Source: JAKFEW01 sp036675505 (GTDB lineage: Bacteria; Cyanobacteriota; Sericytochromatia; S15B-MN24; JAQBPE01). From it: a DNA stretch of 60,459 nucleotides. Where the stretch lies: NCBI GenBank assembly GCA_036675505.1, contig JAKFEW010000099.1, forward strand, positions 1 to 60,459, given 5' to 3'. The number at the start of each line of letters is the position of its first letter. Position 1 is the stretch's first letter. The notes under the pieces are model-generated. The model ran no database searches. It was given only the letters and a program-made list of their open reading frames with translations, and was not told where the DNA came from. The translations under genes and the position numbers were made by a program. This document shows, piece after piece, positions 9,105 through 17,189 of the stretch.

Positions 9105-9911
9105 TTACCCCTCCGCGGCGACTTCATCTTTGTATACTGAGACGATCGGCAGCCCCGTGAGTTCCCTGAGGCGCGCCTCCAGCTCCTTGGCCTGCTCGCG
9201 CGTCAGGTGCGCCAGCTCGACCGCCTGGTAGGGCGCGTTCTCGCGCTCGTGGTTGCCGCGGGCCTCGATGTACCACCCCCGCGGCACGGGGCGCAGCGGC
9301 GTGTTGAGCTGCACCTCGTCGGGGGCGATCTCGCGCAGGATCGCCGCGAAGTCCTCGATCTGCTTGTTGTTCACCGGCAGGAACATCGACTGGACGGCCA
9401 GGAAGCCCGGGTATTCCGCCCGCAGCGCCTTGATGCCCGCCACGATCGAGGCGAGCGTCACGCCCGCGACCGGGCGATCGACCATTTGGAGGGTCTTTTC
9501 GTCGGCCGCGTCGAGCTTGCAGAAGACCTTGTCGGCGTCGCGAAGGTCCGCCCGCACGGCCGGGTCGTTCAGCATGGTGGCGTTGGTCAGCACCATCACC
9601 GGCTTGCCCGTCCGGACCTTGATCGCGCGGATCGCCTCGCCGAGGTTCAGCGCCAGCGTCGGCTCACCGCTCCCGCTGAAGGTGATGATGTCCGCGCTTT
9701 GCCAGTCGCTCGCCTCGAGGTCCGCCATCACCTTCGCGGTGTCGATGTAGACCTTGCGCTCGGTGGTGGGCGTCTCGATCTTCCCGAGCTGGCAATACAC
9801 GCAGCGGAAGGAGCAGATCGACGACGTGAAGAGCATATCGACGCCGAGCGACTGCCCGACGCGCCAGGAGCGCACAGGGCCGTAGACGGTGGAGGTGGGA
9901 AGGTTGGACAT
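9105..9911 (-). CDS. Radical SAM protein, COG0731-like
   Basis: The 268-residue protein has the CxxxCxxC iron-sulfur motif at C33, C37 and C40 (CSFRCVYCQ) within a radical SAM barrel. The GSGEPTL motif (about residue 80) is the SAM-binding GGEP equivalent. NATML, KLDAADEKT and PLRPVPRGWYIEARG further down resemble the COG0731 group of Fe-S oxidoreductases related to wyosine-base enzymes and to YfkAB. The substrate is unknown. It lies 57 bp upstream of tamB on the same strand, so it may be cotranscribed. TAAAAT sits 6-7 nt before the ATG, so a leaderless transcript is possible. Confidence 0.85.
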   Translation of the reverse strand: MSNLPTSTVYGPVRSWRVGQSLGVDMLFTSSICSFRCVYCQLGKIETPTTERKVYIDTAKVMADLEASDWQSADIITFSGSGEPTLALNLGEAIRAIKVRTGKPVMVLTNATMLNDPAVRADLRDADKVFCKLDAADEKTLQMVDRPVAGVTLASIVAGIKALRAEYPGFLAVQSMFLPVNNKQIEDFAAILREIAPDEVQLNTPLRPVPRGWYIEARGNHERENAPYQAVELAHLTREQAKELEARLRELTGLPIVSVYKDEVAAEG

Positions 9912-10026
9912 GCCTCGATTTTAGCAGACATGGCAGATCAGGCGCGGCCGACGGCCCCTTGGCCGCCGCTCCCTCGCCGACACCCTGACCGATGATATAC
10001 CGCTGGTTCGGCATCGTAACGTCTGG

Positions 10027-10032
10027 TATACT
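10027..10032 (+). promoter_or_regulatory. Probable -10 element for the binding protein/kinase operon
   Basis: TATACT lies 33 bp before the ATG at 10066. The -35 region (TGGTTC at 10004-10009 with 17-nt spacing) is weak, so activation or another sigma factor is possible. Confidence 0.4.
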
Positions 10033-10065
10033 TCGCGGCACGAGCCTCAACCCAGGACGCCCCAG

Positions 10066-11544
10066 ATGTTGTCCCGACGCGAATTCCTCGCAGCGACCAT
10101 CGGGTTGGCGGCCGGCGCCATGTTGCCGGCCTGCCGCCAACGCCGGCTGGCGCCCGCCAGCGGGGTCACGAGCGCGGAGCGCGCCGTATCGGCCGCACGC
10201 GCCTACACGGGCGGCACGCTGAACGTCGGGTGGGAGTCCGGCCCCCAGGCCGAGGACCTGCTGCGATTCAGCGGCCCGATGTGGGAGCGCCTCACCGGGA
10301 TCCGGATCAACGTGGTCGAGATGGGCCGCCCTGCGGAGCAGTACCATCGTGTCCTCGCCGAACACCAGGCAGGCTCGGGAGCGTTGGATTGCGCCTCGGT
10401 GACGCCCGCCTGGATCCCGGACCTGGTGGAAGCCGGCGCCCTGGCGCCCCTGGAAGACTACATCGCGGCCTGGATGGCGCCCGGCGACCTCGAGGATTAC
10501 CTGCCGTTGTACCGGTCGCTCGGCGAGTGGAACGGGCGCCGCTACGGGCTCTTCGACGACGGCGACGTCCTCCTGCTTTACTACCGGCGGGATCTCTTCG
10601 CGGACGCGGCGACCCAGCGGGCCTTCAAGGCCCGCCACGGTCGCCCGCTCGGCGATCCGCGGACTTACGATTGGCAGCAGCTCGTCGACGCCGCGCGGTT
10701 CTTCACCGAGCGGCATGCCCCCCGGCTCTACGGGATGGCCCCCTTCCACCGCGAGCTCGAGTGGTCGTGGTTCCAGACGATGCTGCGCACGACGGGTGGG
10801 ACGTTCTTCGAGCCTGCCACCATGCGCCCCGGCGTGAACGGAGAAGCCGGCCGGCGGGCGTGGGCGAACCTGCTCGAGCTCCGCAAGGCGATGCCGCCGA
10901 CCGGCGCCGAGTTCTCGACCTGGACGACCCTCACCACCTACCTCACGGGCAACGCGGCGATGGCCGTCTTCTGGCCGCCGATGGGGCGTTGGGCCGAAGG
11001 CTATGGCCGCGACGCGATCGAGGTGCGCGGCATCCCGCCCTCGCGGGTGGCCGGCAAGACGGGCTACGCGCTCTTGCCAGGTGGGGTCACGGCGATGGCG
11101 ACGGGCTTCGCGCTGAGCGTCCTCACGGGCGCCCGCCGGCCCGAGCCCGCTTACCTGTTCGCCCAGTGGCTGACGAGCCCGGAGGTGAGCCTGCAACGCG
11201 TCATGCTGCCCTTCGCGCTGCGCGACCCCTACCGCCGCTCGCACTTCGACTCGGCCGTCTTCCGGGCCCGCTGGCCGAGCGCCCCCGCGTACCTCGATGC
11301 GTTGCGCGCCGGCGCCGACGCGGCTTTGCTCGATCTCACGATCCCTGGCGTCGTGGACTACGAAGAGGCCTTCTACCTGGCGCTGACGGACTTGCGCATG
11401 GGCCAGGCGCCTGCGCAGGCCCTCGATCGGCTCGCGGCCGCCTGGGAGGCCATCACCGATCGGCGGGGGCGCGATCGCCAGCGCGCGGCGTACGCCACGT
11501 TCCTGCAACTGCCGGGCGCCACGCCGCGGGGAGGCCCGCGATGA
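10066..11544 (+). CDS. Tat-exported extracellular solute-binding lipoprotein (family 1)
   Basis: This 492-residue protein starts with a Tat-type signal (SRREFLAATIGLAAG) that ends in a lipobox LPAC, with C23 as the predicted lipidation site. The mature part is a carbohydrate-type family 1 binding protein: typical strings are VVEMGRPAEQYHRVL, APLEDYIAAWM, YGLFDDGDVLLLYYRRDLF and LFAQWLTSPEV. Such proteins normally deliver sugars to an ABC importer, but no permease or ATPase gene is present. Its stop overlaps the start of a sensor histidine kinase (ATGA), so it more likely feeds a signalling pathway. Ligand specificity cannot be read from the sequence. Confidence 0.9.
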   Translation: MLSRREFLAATIGLAAGAMLPACRQRRLAPASGVTSAERAVSAARAYTGGTLNVGWESGPQAEDLLRFSGPMWERLTGIRINVVEMGRPAEQYHRVLAEHQAGSGALDCASVTPAWIPDLVEAGALAPLEDYIAAWMAPGDLEDYLPLYRSLGEWNGRRYGLFDDGDVLLLYYRRDLFADAATQRAFKARHGRPLGDPRTYDWQQLVDAARFFTERHAPRLYGMAPFHRELEWSWFQTMLRTTGGTFFEPATMRPGVNGEAGRRAWANLLELRKAMPPTGAEFSTWTTLTTYLTGNAAMAVFWPPMGRWAEGYGRDAIEVRGIPPSRVAGKTGYALLPGGVTAMATGFALSVLTGARRPEPAYLFAQWLTSPEVSLQRVMLPFALRDPYRRSHFDSAVFRARWPSAPAYLDALRAGADAALLDLTIPGVVDYEEAFYLALTDLRMGQAPAQALDRLAAAWEAITDRRGRDRQRAAYATFLQLPGATPRGGPR

Positions 11545-13478
11545 CCCCCCGGCTCGGCCTGTTCCCGAAGCTGCTGATCGCCTTCACGCTCGTGTTGCTG
11601 CCCGTGCTCGGGCTGTTGGTCTCGAGCTACCGCACCAACCTCGCGAACCACGAGACCGCGATCCTGGAGGGCCAGACGCTCACCGCCCAGGCCGTGGCCG
11701 GTGAGATCGACGCGACGTTCGACGGGGCGTTCGGCCTGGCCTGGGCGATCGCCGGCAACCCGTTGGCGCGGGAAATGGACCCACGCCGGCTGGACCCGCT
11801 GCTCCGGCGCCTCGTCACCCAGTACCCGGCCTTCGAGGCCGTCGGTGTCTTCGACGCGCAGGGCCGGAACCGCGGCTACGGCCACCCGACGCTCTCGCCC
11901 GAGCCCAGGTTCTCGATCGGCGACAAGGCCCACTTCCGCGCCGCGATGTCGACCAACGCCGCGGCCATCTCGGCGGTCTTCCCGCTTCGCCGGCCAGCCG
12001 GGGTGATGGGGTTCGCGGCGGCGGTGCCGGTGCGCGACGAGCAGGGTCGGCCGATCGGGGTCGTTTCCGTTGGCGTGACGGCGGCCCAACTCGCCAAGCG
12101 CTTCGAAGAAGCGCGGCTGCAGCCCGGCCAGATCATCTCGCTGGCCGACCCGACCGGCCGGCTGGCGTTCCACACGACGCGGCGCTCGCTCACGCCGGCG
12201 GAGAGCGAGTCGTATCGCCAGCTCGCGCCACTGCGCTCGGCGCTGGCCGGGATACCGACCTCCGGCGCCTACCTCAGCCCGCTGACCAGCGAAGCCCGGC
12301 TGGGGGCCTTCGTGCCCACGCTGCGGAGCCAGTGGGCCGTCATCGTCGGCATTCCGCGCGAGGTGGCGCTGGCGCCGGCGCACGAGCGCTTGCGCCGCGA
12401 CCTGCTGGCCTTCGGCGGGATCCTGCTGCTCAGCGGGGCGATCGCGGCCCTCCTCGGCCGCCTCCTCACGCGACCGATCCACGCGCTGGAAGAAGCGGCC
12501 CGCGCCCTCGGCCAGGGCGACCTGGGGCGCCGGGCCGGGATCGCGACGGGTGACGAGCTCGAACGGGTCGGCGCGGCCTTCGACGAGATGGCCGAGCGCC
12601 TCCAGGTCCGCGACGAGGCGCTGCGGGAGAGCGAGGCCCGCCTGCGCGCGCTGAGCGAGGATCTCGAGCGGCGCGTCGCCGAGCGCACGCGCCAGCTCGA
12701 GGCGCTCAACGCCGAGCTCGAGGGCAGCCGGGCCCAGCTCGAGGTCCAGTTCGCCCAGCTCAAGGCGCTCGACACCGTCAAGGGCAACTTCGTGAGCTCG
12801 GTGTCGCACGAGCTGCGCACGCCATTGACGAGCATCATGGGCTACGCGGAGTTCCTCGAAGACGGAGTCGCGGGGCCGCTCACCGAAGATCAGCGAGCCT
12901 TCGTCACCCAGATTCAGGCAGGCACGATCCGGCTCCAGACCCTGGTCGACGACCTGCTGGACTTCGCGCGCATCGACGCCGGCACGTTCAAGCTGCGGCT
13001 GGAGCACGCGGACCTGCGCAGCAAGGTGCTCGAGGCCGTCGAAAGCCTGCGACCCCAGGCCGAGACGAGCGGCTTGCGACTCAACGTCGTGGTGCCCGAG
13101 ACGCCGGTCGAGCTCGACTTCGACGCGCAACGCGTCGGCCAGGTGGTGATCAACTTGCTCACGAACGCGATCAAGTTCACGCCGGCCGGCGGCACCGTGC
13201 GGCTCGCGCTGACGCAGGAGGCCGCGGGTGTACGCTGCGAGGTGGCGGACTCGGGCGTGGGCATCGCCGCAGAGGACGTGCCCCGCCTGTTCCAACGCTT
13301 CAGCCAGGTGGGCGTCCAGCACCGCGGCACAGGGCTCGGGCTCTCGATCAGCAAGTCGCTGGTCGAGGCCCATGGCGGCGAGATCGGCGTGCGCAGCGCG
13401 CCGGGTGAGGGCTCGACCTTCTGGTTCACCCTACCCGCGAGCCCGACCGGCTCATTCGGCGGCGAGATCGCCGCGTAG
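11541..13478 (+). CDS. Membrane sensor histidine kinase
   Basis: This 645-residue kinase has a first membrane segment at about residues 8-28 (LLIAFTLVLLPVLGLLV), a periplasmic dCache-like sensor, a second segment near residue 295 (LLAFGGILLLSGAIAALL), HAMP and a coiled coil. HisKA follows, with phospho-accepting H423 in VSHELRTP, and then HATPase_c with the N box (NLLTNAIKF), DSGVGI and GTGLGLSIS. The ATG overlaps the stop of the binding protein, which implies translational coupling and a shared function: the periplasmic sensor may read the ligand-bound lipoprotein. No response regulator adjoins it. Its 3' end overlaps the convergent peroxiredoxin gene by 27 bp. Confidence 0.93.
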   Translation: MTPRLGLFPKLLIAFTLVLLPVLGLLVSSYRTNLANHETAILEGQTLTAQAVAGEIDATFDGAFGLAWAIAGNPLAREMDPRRLDPLLRRLVTQYPAFEAVGVFDAQGRNRGYGHPTLSPEPRFSIGDKAHFRAAMSTNAAAISAVFPLRRPAGVMGFAAAVPVRDEQGRPIGVVSVGVTAAQLAKRFEEARLQPGQIISLADPTGRLAFHTTRRSLTPAESESYRQLAPLRSALAGIPTSGAYLSPLTSEARLGAFVPTLRSQWAVIVGIPREVALAPAHERLRRDLLAFGGILLLSGAIAALLGRLLTRPIHALEEAARALGQGDLGRRAGIATGDELERVGAAFDEMAERLQVRDEALRESEARLRALSEDLERRVAERTRQLEALNAELEGSRAQLEVQFAQLKALDTVKGNFVSSVSHELRTPLTSIMGYAEFLEDGVAGPLTEDQRAFVTQIQAGTIRLQTLVDDLLDFARIDAGTFKLRLEHADLRSKVLEAVESLRPQAETSGLRLNVVVPETPVELDFDAQRVGQVVINLLTNAIKFTPAGGTVRLALTQEAAGVRCEVADSGVGIAAEDVPRLFQRFSQVGVQHRGTGLGLSISKSLVEAHGGEIGVRSAPGEGSTFWFTLPASPTGSFGGEIAA

Positions 13479-13925
13479 CCCGTCGATCAGCGCCAGGAGG
13501 TCCTCGACGCTCGGCATGCCATCCGTCACGACGCGCACCACGCCATGGCCGTCGATCACCACCGTCCGCCGCTTGAAGAACGGCAGGAGGCCTTTCGCGC
13601 CGTAAGGCTTCGCGACCTCGGCGCTCGGGTCGGCGAGCAGCGGGAAGCGCAGCTGGAGCTTGTCCGCGAAGCGCGCATGCGATTTCACCGAGTTGTGGCT
13701 GACACCCAGCACCTGGGTGTGGCAGGCCTCGAAGCGGTCGAGCGCTTCGTTGAAGGCCTGCAGCTCATGCCGTCACCCGGGGGTGTCGTCCTCCGGGTAG
13801 AACGCCAGGATCACGCGCTTCTGGCCGCGGAAGGTCGCCAGGTCGACGGTCGTGCCGTCCTGCGCCTGGAGCTTGAACGGCGGCGCGGCATGCCCGAGCA
13901 GCCGCTCGGTTTTGCTGCTGAACAT
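13452..13925 (-). CDS. Bcp/PrxQ-type peroxiredoxin, probable selenoprotein (UGA at catalytic position 51)
   Basis: Reading straight through one in-frame TGA at 13775-13773 gives a 157-residue peroxiredoxin. The N-terminal half is RVILAFYPEDDTPG, then the TGA, then RHELQAFNEALDRFE; the C-terminal half is QVLGVSHNSVKSHARFA. The TGA replaces exactly the peroxidatic Cys of the TPGC motif, which is where selenocysteine occurs in known selenoprotein peroxiredoxins. The frame is unbroken on both sides and an AGGAGG site lies 7 nt before the ATG. A long hairpin follows the TGA. No resolving Cys is at the usual +5 place (Q56); a Cys lies further on (FEAC). The start overlaps the upstream stop (TGATG). 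Conventional annotation would split or miss this gene. Confidence 0.82.
13722..13761 (-). promoter_or_regulatory. Putative bacterial SECIS hairpin
   Basis: On the mRNA strand, starting 12 nt after the UGA, an 8-bp perfect stem (13761-13754 with 13729-13722) continues after a 4-nt one-sided bulge into a 7-bp perfect stem (13749-13743 with 13736-13730). The stem is capped by the hexaloop CUCGAC. The loop lies about 31 nt past the UGA, inside the range described for bacterial SECIS elements. The loop lacks a G among its first two bases unless the closing G-C pair opens. Confidence 0.55.
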
Positions 13926-15130
13926 CAGAGACCCTCCTCAACTGTTGAGCCGCCGGCGCTACTTGATGAGCCGCCGGCGCTAGCTGACGAGCCGCCGGCG
14001 TTTTTCGAATCCACTGGGAGCTCGCCCTCCCGCGCGGCCTTGTAGGCGTCGCGCGCCTGCTCGACGATCGCGAGCGGGAAGGCCCCGGCATCGACGCCCA
14101 TGAGCAGGCCCGCCCGGTGCTTGAAGAGCAGCTCGCCGGCGAAGGCCTCGCCGTTGCGGCCCACCAGCACGCGCTCGAGATTGGTGCACTTGTCGGCGAC
14201 GATCGCCGTCGCCCGCGCGACCGCGAGGCGCAGCTCGACCGCCAGCGCCGCCTCCACGGAAGGCACCAGCAGCTCGCCGGCCTTGCGGCGCGGCACGGAC
14301 TTCGCGGCCAGGCGCGTCGCCAGGTTTCGGTAGGCGTCGAGCGGGGAGTAGATGTTGCGCCGCAGCTGCTCGCCGGCCGGCGAGCGCCGGCGCAGCGCCT
14401 CGCCCGCGGCGCGCCCCAGGGTGGCGAGCGTGCGGTGGTATTGATCGCGCGACTTCTTCACATGGCGCTCACGCACGAGGTCGCCCACGGCCTGCATGAC
14501 GCCGGGCAGCCACTCGCCTTCGCGGCCCACGCCGATCGCCTGCAGCACGCCGAGCAGCCCGCGGCCGCCCAGCCCCATGATCGAAGGCTCGCCGTCCGGC
14601 GGCGGCCCGACCGGGAAGCCGCCCGGCATCAGCGCCTCGATCGGGAGCAACGCCGCGACGTCGGCCGGCCGCTCGGCGTTCAACGCGCCCATGAACGAGT
14701 AGAAGCCGAGCTCCTCCTGGTGGCTCGCCAGGCGGTCCATGAGCGCGACGGCCGCATCCATGCCGGCCGTGCCCGAGGGTGCCGCGAGCCGAGGCATCGT
14801 GCCGCGCAGGCACACCGCGGTGGCGAGCTCGAGCACCATCTGCTTCGCCATCACGGGGTTGCCTTGCAACATCGCCACGGCGTGCTCGAGCTCGAGCAGG
14901 CCGAGCGGCCCCGCCCCGCCGATGCGCTCGCGCAGCTCGCCTTGCAGATCGCCTTCGCCGTTCAGCTCGACGTGGATCGTGGCGAGCGAGACCGGCTGGC
15001 CGCCATCCCAGAACAATGGCTGGCGCAGGGCCGCGCGCAGGCGCTTGCGGGCGCGCGCGGCGTAGGTCCAGGTGGCGATCGCGGGCGTGGTGACCGCCGC
15101 GGTCTCGAGCAACAAGTAAAAGGGATCCAT
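13925..15130 (-). CDS. Protein of unknown function coupled to the selenoprotein peroxiredoxin
   Basis: The 401-residue product begins MDPFYLLLETAAVTT and has no signal peptide or clear membrane segment. The N-terminal third carries RLRAALRQPLFWDGG and HVELNGEGDLQGELRERIGG. A helical middle contains ALEHAVAM-like stretches and FPVGPPPDGEPSIMGLGGRG. The C-terminus is a Ser/Gly/Ala tail with a repeated SSASAGGSS unit. I recognise no family. Upstream in-frame sequence is open but has no good start, so I choose the ATG at 15130, although its ribosome site is weak. Its stop codon shares one base with the peroxiredoxin start (TGATG), so the two are probably made together. Confidence 0.65.
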   Translation of the reverse strand: MDPFYLLLETAAVTTPAIATWTYAARARKRLRAALRQPLFWDGGQPVSLATIHVELNGEGDLQGELRERIGGAGPLGLLELEHAVAMLQGNPVMAKQMVLELATAVCLRGTMPRLAAPSGTAGMDAAVALMDRLASHQEELGFYSFMGALNAERPADVAALLPIEALMPGGFPVGPPPDGEPSIMGLGGRGLLGVLQAIGVGREGEWLPGVMQAVGDLVRERHVKKSRDQYHRTLATLGRAAGEALRRRSPAGEQLRRNIYSPLDAYRNLATRLAAKSVPRRKAGELLVPSVEAALAVELRLAVARATAIVADKCTNLERVLVGRNGEAFAGELLFKHRAGLLMGVDAGAFPLAIVEQARDAYKAAREGELPVDSKNAGGSSASAGGSSSSAGGSTVEEGL

Positions 15131-15227
15131 GTCCGCCAACGCGTTTCGTGCAACCCGACGAAGGACGTCGGGGCGAGGGGCCCTACGATGGGTCCGGCCC
15201 CAGTATACCCCCTCCGGAGGTTCCGCC

Positions 15228-17057
15228 ATGGGACGTCGCCACGTTGTCGCCCTGCTCACCGCCACCGCCGCCGCCAGCCTGCTCTCGGGCGCTGCCGCCG
15301 CGGCCCACGCCGATCCCTGGGCGATCCGCGGCCCGGTGGACGCGCGCTTCGCCTTCGGCTTCCAGGCCGTGCCGAAGTTCGACGAGGCGAAGGGCCACGG
15401 CGCCTGGACCGGTAGCCGCACGCGCGGCCTCGCGCTGCACCGCGCGCTCGGCGTGCAGGTCAGCCGCGAGGGCTTCATCTGGCGCCATTTCGAGCCCGAA
15501 GCCGGGCGCCGATCCGGCCAGGCGGATTTCGACGACGCCGTGAACCGCCTCGCCGCGGCCGGCATCGCCGTGCAGGCGATGGTGACGGAGACGCCGCGGT
15601 GGGCCAGCAGTTCGCCGGTCGCCGGGGCGGACGCGGCGACCTGGAAGTTCGCGCCGCCGCATGGCCTCGACGCCCCCACCTTCACCGACGGCACGGACGA
15701 GCCGGGCCCCGGCAAGCGCGCCAACCGCGACAACGTCTGGGCGACCTCGCTCGAACACATGGTGCGCCGCTACAAGGGCAAGGTCCGCTATTGGCAGATG
15801 TGGAACGAGCCGGACTACCCCAGGGGCGACCAGGGGCGCGACTACACCGACCGCCGGCGCTCGTGGAACGGCTCGCTGAACGACTACGTGCGCCTCCTGC
15901 GGGTGGGCTGGGCGATCGTGAAGGCCAACGACCCGCAGGCCCAGGTGGTGACCGGCGGCATCGGCTTCGCCGGCTACCTCGACGCGATGCTGGCCGCGGG
16001 CGCCGGCCGCTGGTTCGATCAGGTGGACTTCCATGCCTACGGCTGGCCCGGCTCGGACAAGGCGCTCGGCGAGTTCGTGCGTGTCCACGACGAGCTGCGC
16101 GGCGTGCTCGACCGTCACGGCCTGAGCGACAAGCGGCTGATCTGTTCGGAGACCGGCTACTCCGCGAATGAACCCGCGGTCCAGGCCGCGTACGCCGCCA
16201 AGCTCTATCCCACGGCGCTGGCGCTCGGGGTCGAGACCACCATGTGGTACGCCAACGTCAACCCGAGCTGGCGCCAGATGGGCCTGGTCGACTGGCGCAC
16301 GCTCACCCAGAAAACGCCCGGCTGGTGGGCCTATCGCACGGCCGCGACGGCGCTCGGCGGCGCGAAGCGGGTCGAGCCGCTGGGCGTGCCCGGCGCGCGC
16401 GGCTTCCGCTTCGCCCGCGCGGACGGCCGCGGCGTGGTCGTGGCCTGGGCGCCGGAGCGCAAGGTCGACCGCCCGCTGGCGGCCGCCATCCCGCTATCGC
16501 CAGGCAGCTGGCGCGTGCGCGACATGCTCGGGCGCGACCGGGGCACCGCGAGCGGCACGGCGCGGCTCGCGCTCACGGCCGAGCCGGTCTGGCTCGAGGC
16601 CGACCCCGCGCGGGCCTATGCGACGATGGCGGAGAACCGGCCCCTCGCGCGGCCGGGGCTGGCGATCGCCACCGCCGTCGCCGACTCCGCCAACCTCCAG
16701 GTGGGCGGCGCGGGCGCGGCGATCGACCTCGACCCGGACAGCCAGTGGGCCTGCGGGCAGCGCGGCCAGCGCTCGGCCTGGCTGCGCCTCGACCTCGCGC
16801 AGCCCGCCGCCGTCCAGGCCGTGAAGCTCAAGACCGGGCCCACGCCCGCCGGCACCTGGCTCGACGTCGAGGTCTCCACGGATGGTGCGACCTTCACGCC
16901 CGCCCTCACGCGGGCGCGCGTCGAAAGCTGGAAGATGGCCACGCTCACGCTGCCCGCGCCGACCCGCGCGCGCGCCGTGCGCCTGGCCTGGCGCAACCCG
17001 GAAGGGCGGTCCGCGGCTTTCGGCGTGTTCGAGGTGGAGGTGCACGGCCGCCGTTGA
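15228..17057 (+). CDS. Secreted glycoside hydrolase (GH39/GH-A-like) with C-terminal F5/8-type module
   Basis: The 609-residue protein has a signal peptide (to about residue 27, AAAAAHA). The TIM-barrel has WQMWNEPD, with E194 as the likely acid/base, and ICSETGYS, with E308 as the likely nucleophile; this spacing and the neighbouring DQVDFHAYGWPG strand are typical of clan GH-A, family 39-like enzymes. The last 130 residues (NLQVGGAGAAIDLDPDSQWACG, then WLRLDLAQPAAVQAVKL) form a discoidin/F5-8 type C carbohydrate-binding module. The start is chosen for CCGGAGG 7 nt upstream. The substrate is unknown; a xylan or other plant or exopolysaccharide backbone is plausible. It diverges from the unknown gene on its left. 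Confidence 0.85.
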   Translation: MGRRHVVALLTATAAASLLSGAAAAAHADPWAIRGPVDARFAFGFQAVPKFDEAKGHGAWTGSRTRGLALHRALGVQVSREGFIWRHFEPEAGRRSGQADFDDAVNRLAAAGIAVQAMVTETPRWASSSPVAGADAATWKFAPPHGLDAPTFTDGTDEPGPGKRANRDNVWATSLEHMVRRYKGKVRYWQMWNEPDYPRGDQGRDYTDRRRSWNGSLNDYVRLLRVGWAIVKANDPQAQVVTGGIGFAGYLDAMLAAGAGRWFDQVDFHAYGWPGSDKALGEFVRVHDELRGVLDRHGLSDKRLICSETGYSANEPAVQAAYAAKLYPTALALGVETTMWYANVNPSWRQMGLVDWRTLTQKTPGWWAYRTAATALGGAKRVEPLGVPGARGFRFARADGRGVVVAWAPERKVDRPLAAAIPLSPGSWRVRDMLGRDRGTASGTARLALTAEPVWLEADPARAYATMAENRPLARPGLAIATAVADSANLQVGGAGAAIDLDPDSQWACGQRGQRSAWLRLDLAQPAAVQAVKLKTGPTPAGTWLDVEVSTDGATFTPALTRARVESWKMATLTLPAPTRARAVRLAWRNPEGRSAAFGVFEVEVHGRR

Positions 17058-17189
17058 GCGGCGAATCCCCGGGCGGGGTGCTTAAGCAGATCTTTACGGA
17101 ACCCGTGATACCAACCGGGTAAGTTAGCATCGAGGCCGTATCGCTCGGCTTCGATTCGCGTGCCTGCGCACGCACCCGGGAGGTCGCCC

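Noticed and set aside
4425..9140. A very long open frame antisense to tamB (and similar ones antisense to the TPR kinase, ClpB and other genes)
   Set aside because: They arise from the high-GC codon pattern of the real gene; the translations are Arg/Ala/His/Val-rich without motifs and overlap a clearly functional protein.
13452..13925. Reading the peroxiredoxin as a pseudogene or as two short genes split by TGA
   Set aside because: The frame is continuous, the stop sits exactly on the catalytic Cys codon, and the start site is strong; selenocysteine is a simpler explanation.
13765..14091. Overlapping 108-residue frame in the selenoprotein and unknown-gene region
   Set aside because: Arg/Pro/Ala-rich shadow in another frame over two supported genes.
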